NCBI GenBank assembly: GCA_964541595.1
Contig: CAZIRO010000149.1
Coordinates: forward strand, 1-6,884
Source of the DNA: CAZIRO01 sp964541595
GTDB lineage: Bacteria; Acidobacteriota; HRBIN11
Direction of reading: 5' to 3'
Length of the DNA stretch: 6,884 nucleotides
The stretch's first letter is position 1; each line of letters opens with the position of its first letter. The translations under genes and the position numbers were made by a program. The notes below the pieces were generated by a model. That model made no database searches, was not told the origin of the DNA, and worked only from the letters and a program-made list of their open reading frames with translations. Positions 4,986 to 6,884 of the stretch are shown here, piece after piece.

Positions 4986-6884
4986 TCAGGATACGATCTG
5001 TTCGATGAGGTCACGTCCCCGGGCATCTTTCAGGCGTTCAATACGGGCCCGCGCCTTCAATGCGCGCGTAATCGCCATCAGCAACTGCTGCCGTTTCTGT
5101 GCGAGCACCTGCTGATGAAACTCGTGGTACCGTTTCTCAAAGTCTTCCGGATCGAACGTTTTGCGTTCTTCCACCCGGACGACGACCCACCCACGGTCCG
5201 GAATCTCGATCGGCGCAAGCACCGTTCCGGCGTCCGCCTGAAAGACCGCCCGGAGCAGTGCCGGTACGTCTCCGAGGTTCGGGACCGGTCCCTTCTCCGG
5301 GAACGGTCCGGCTTCGCGGACGTCCAGACCCATCGTTTCCGCCGCCGCCTTGAGGTCACCCTTGTCGCGCGCCTGCGCGTACAGACGCTGGGCGTCCCGT
5401 GCCGCCAGTTTGCGTTTCTGTTCCCGTTTCCAATCCTGCTCGACCTGTGCGCGGATTTCATTCAACGGCGGGATGGTGGAAGGCAGCACACCGGTCCACT
5501 GCACGATTCCCCAGACATCCGCGCGGATTTCTATCGGACCGTCGATTGCGCCGACGCGTTTCATGTGAAACAGCCGGTCCACAACCGCCCCGGGAGCATC
5601 CGCACGACGCTCGTTGGGTGCGACGAAATCGGTCTCGACGACCTCGATTTTCGGCGGGTTCGCCAGTGTGTGCAGATCGGTGATGTGATCCTCCCGGACA
5701 CGACGCATGATCTGTTCCGCCAGTGCCCGCGCTTTTTGCCGGGCTTCCGGAAGCGCGAGTTCCCGTCGAATCGTATCCGCGACTTCCTGTAGCGTTTGCA
5801 TACGTTCCGGCCGCTTTTCCAGCACCTGAATGATGTGATACCCGTATACCGTTTTGACGGGATCACTGATGGCGCCCGGTTTTAAACGAAACGCCGCCTC
5901 TTCAAACTCCCGGACCATTGTTCCCCGCCCGAACCAGCCGAGATCGCCGCCACGATCGCGTGTACCCGGATCGTCCGAATAGGTTTTAGCCAGTTCCGCA
6001 AAGTCCTCACCGTTGCGGAGTCGCTGCAACACTTCCCGGGCGCGCTGTTCCGCCTCCGCTGCGGACCGTTTTGCCGTCGATATCAGGATATGGCGTGCGT
6101 GGACCTGTTCGGGAACGCGAAACCGGTTCGGATGTTCTCGATAATACCGGACAATCGCCTCCTGCGGAACGAAGACTTCATCAATCAACGCATCCGCCCG
6201 AATGCGCAACCAGACGCCCTTGCGCCGTTCCGGTCGGCGATACCGTTCCATGTGTTGTTGATAAAATTTCCGAAGCGCGTTGATATCCGGAACCGGGTCC
6301 CGATACCGGGTCAGCGGGATCTCGACATACGCGATCCTGGCCGTTACGTTCCGCGCACGATAGGCGTCTTCGACCTCCGCACGGGTAACATGTACGGCAG
6401 CGGTGAGAATGTCCTGGGCTTTCTGGATACGGATTTGCCGCCGCACGGCGGCTTCATAGTCCGCATACCGCGCGTATCCCAGTTGATACAGGTACTGTTC
6501 AAATGCAAACTGCGTGCGGCGCCGTAATTCCGTCGCACTCATGTTCGGGTTCTGTGCGCGGATCTGCTGACTCAGTGTCTGCATAACGGTGAACACCTGG
6601 TCCCGGACCTCTTCAGGCGCGACTTCAACACCCAATTCATCCGCAACTTGCAACCACAGGACTTCCGTAACGACGCGGTCCACGACCATATCCAGAATCT
6701 GGCGCCGTTGTTCCGGTGTACTCGCCCGCATGAGTTGCGTCAGATTGCGGTATTCCCGGGCGATCTCGATCTGCGGGACTTCGATACCGTTCACCCGCAA
6801 TACGGGTTGCTGCCAGGGTGTACTTTCCTGCGGATTCCCGGCGAGGTAGTAGTATCCGAACAACGGAATAAACGAGATAATGAC
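4986..6884 (-). CDS. ppiD: Membrane-anchored parvulin-type peptidyl-prolyl isomerase (PpiD-like), 5' end outside the window
   Basis: This is a periplasmic foldase for outer-membrane and exported proteins. 632 residues are visible, numbered from the edge. The frame stays open to the last base: VIISFIPLFGYYYLAG (1-16) looks like the end of an N-terminal membrane anchor, so the TTG at 6863 is not the start. Residues 28 to about 165 are a SurA_N-like chaperone region (VLRVNGIEVP, then an Arg/Gln-rich helical part). Residues 260-357 form one complete parvulin domain, with ARHIL (263-267), YSDDPGT (302-308), GGDLGWFG (312-319) and YGYHIIQV (347-354). The two core histidines, 265 and 350, are present, so isomerase activity is plausible. 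Residues 410-632 resemble the C-terminal PpiD region without a second rotamase signature. Size and order match PpiD, although lineage-specific SurA/PrsA-like foldases are alternatives. lpxD follows after 66 bp. Confidence 0.88.
   Translation of the reverse strand, partial: VIISFIPLFGYYYLAGNPQESTPWQQPVLRVNGIEVPQIEIAREYRNLTQLMRASTPEQRRQILDMVVDRVVTEVLWLQVADELGVEVAPEEVRDQVFTVMQTLSQQIRAQNPNMSATELRRRTQFAFEQYLYQLGYARYADYEAAVRRQIRIQKAQDILTAAVHVTRAEVEDAYRARNVTARIAYVEIPLTRYRDPVPDINALRKFYQQHMERYRRPERRKGVWLRIRADALIDEVFVPQEAIVRYYREHPNRFRVPEQVHARHILISTAKRSAAEAEQRAREVLQRLRNGEDFAELAKTYSDDPGTRDRGGDLGWFGRGTMVREFEEAAFRLKPGAISDPVKTVYGYHIIQVLEKRPERMQTLQEVADTIRRELALPEARQKARALAEQIMRRVREDHITDLHTLANPPKIEVVETDFVAPNERRADAPGAVVDRLFHMKRVGAIDGPIEIRADVWGIVQWTGVLPSTIPPLNEIRAQVEQDWKREQKRKLAARDAQRLYAQARDKGDLKAAAETMGLDVREAGPFPEKGPVPNLGDVPALLRAVFQADAGTVLAPIEIPDRGWVVVRVEERKTFDPEDFEKRYHEFHQQVLAQKRQQLLMAITRALKARARIERLKDARGRDLIEQIVS

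Noticed and set aside
6861..6863. TTG as start of the foldase gene
   Set aside because: The frame continues to the window edge and encodes hydrophobic anchor residues, so the real start is outside.

Overview
The window comes from a Gram-negative (diderm) bacterium of moderately high GC. It carries lpxD for lipid A synthesis, a membrane-anchored parvulin foldase of the PpiD type, and a type IV prepilin peptidase, so an LPS-bearing outer membrane and type IV pili or a type II secretion system are expected. The proteins are rich in Arg and Trp and poor in Lys. No RNA gene or taxon-specific marker is present and I cannot name the lineage.

Layout, left to right. Positions 1-337 are a gene-free leader made almost wholly of short repeats, with one AT-rich patch that could hold a promoter. 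Positions 338-1780 (+) encode a polytopic GT-C (GT39/ArnT-like) glycosyltransferase. Convergent with it, 46 bp away, 2660-1827 (-) encodes a GT2 glycosyltransferase of the rhamnosyltransferase (WbbL-like) type. Positions 2661-2912 are again repeat DNA of the same families as the left end. Three minus-strand genes follow: prepilin peptidase pilD (3752-2913), lpxD (4919-3912) and a ppiD-like foldase (entering from the right edge, ending at 4986). A 159-bp gap with a large inverted repeat separates lpxD from pilD. A 66-bp gap with a small hairpin separates ppiD from lpxD.

Functionally, the right half is envelope housekeeping: periplasmic folding of outer-membrane proteins, lipid A acylation, and prepilin processing. 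The left half is an accessory-looking pair of surface-glycan glycosyltransferases. This pair is bracketed by repeats. A ~57-bp imperfect inverted repeat, each copy containing a hairpin, lies just upstream of both genes. Outside it lie copies of a second element made of a degenerate 7-bp tandem array, a CCGGTGG-rich core and a GTCCCAT/CCCGATCCC tail. Two copies of that element are direct repeats 2823 bp apart with 51 identical bases. This repeat architecture is the most interesting signal in the window. The genes themselves belong to known families.
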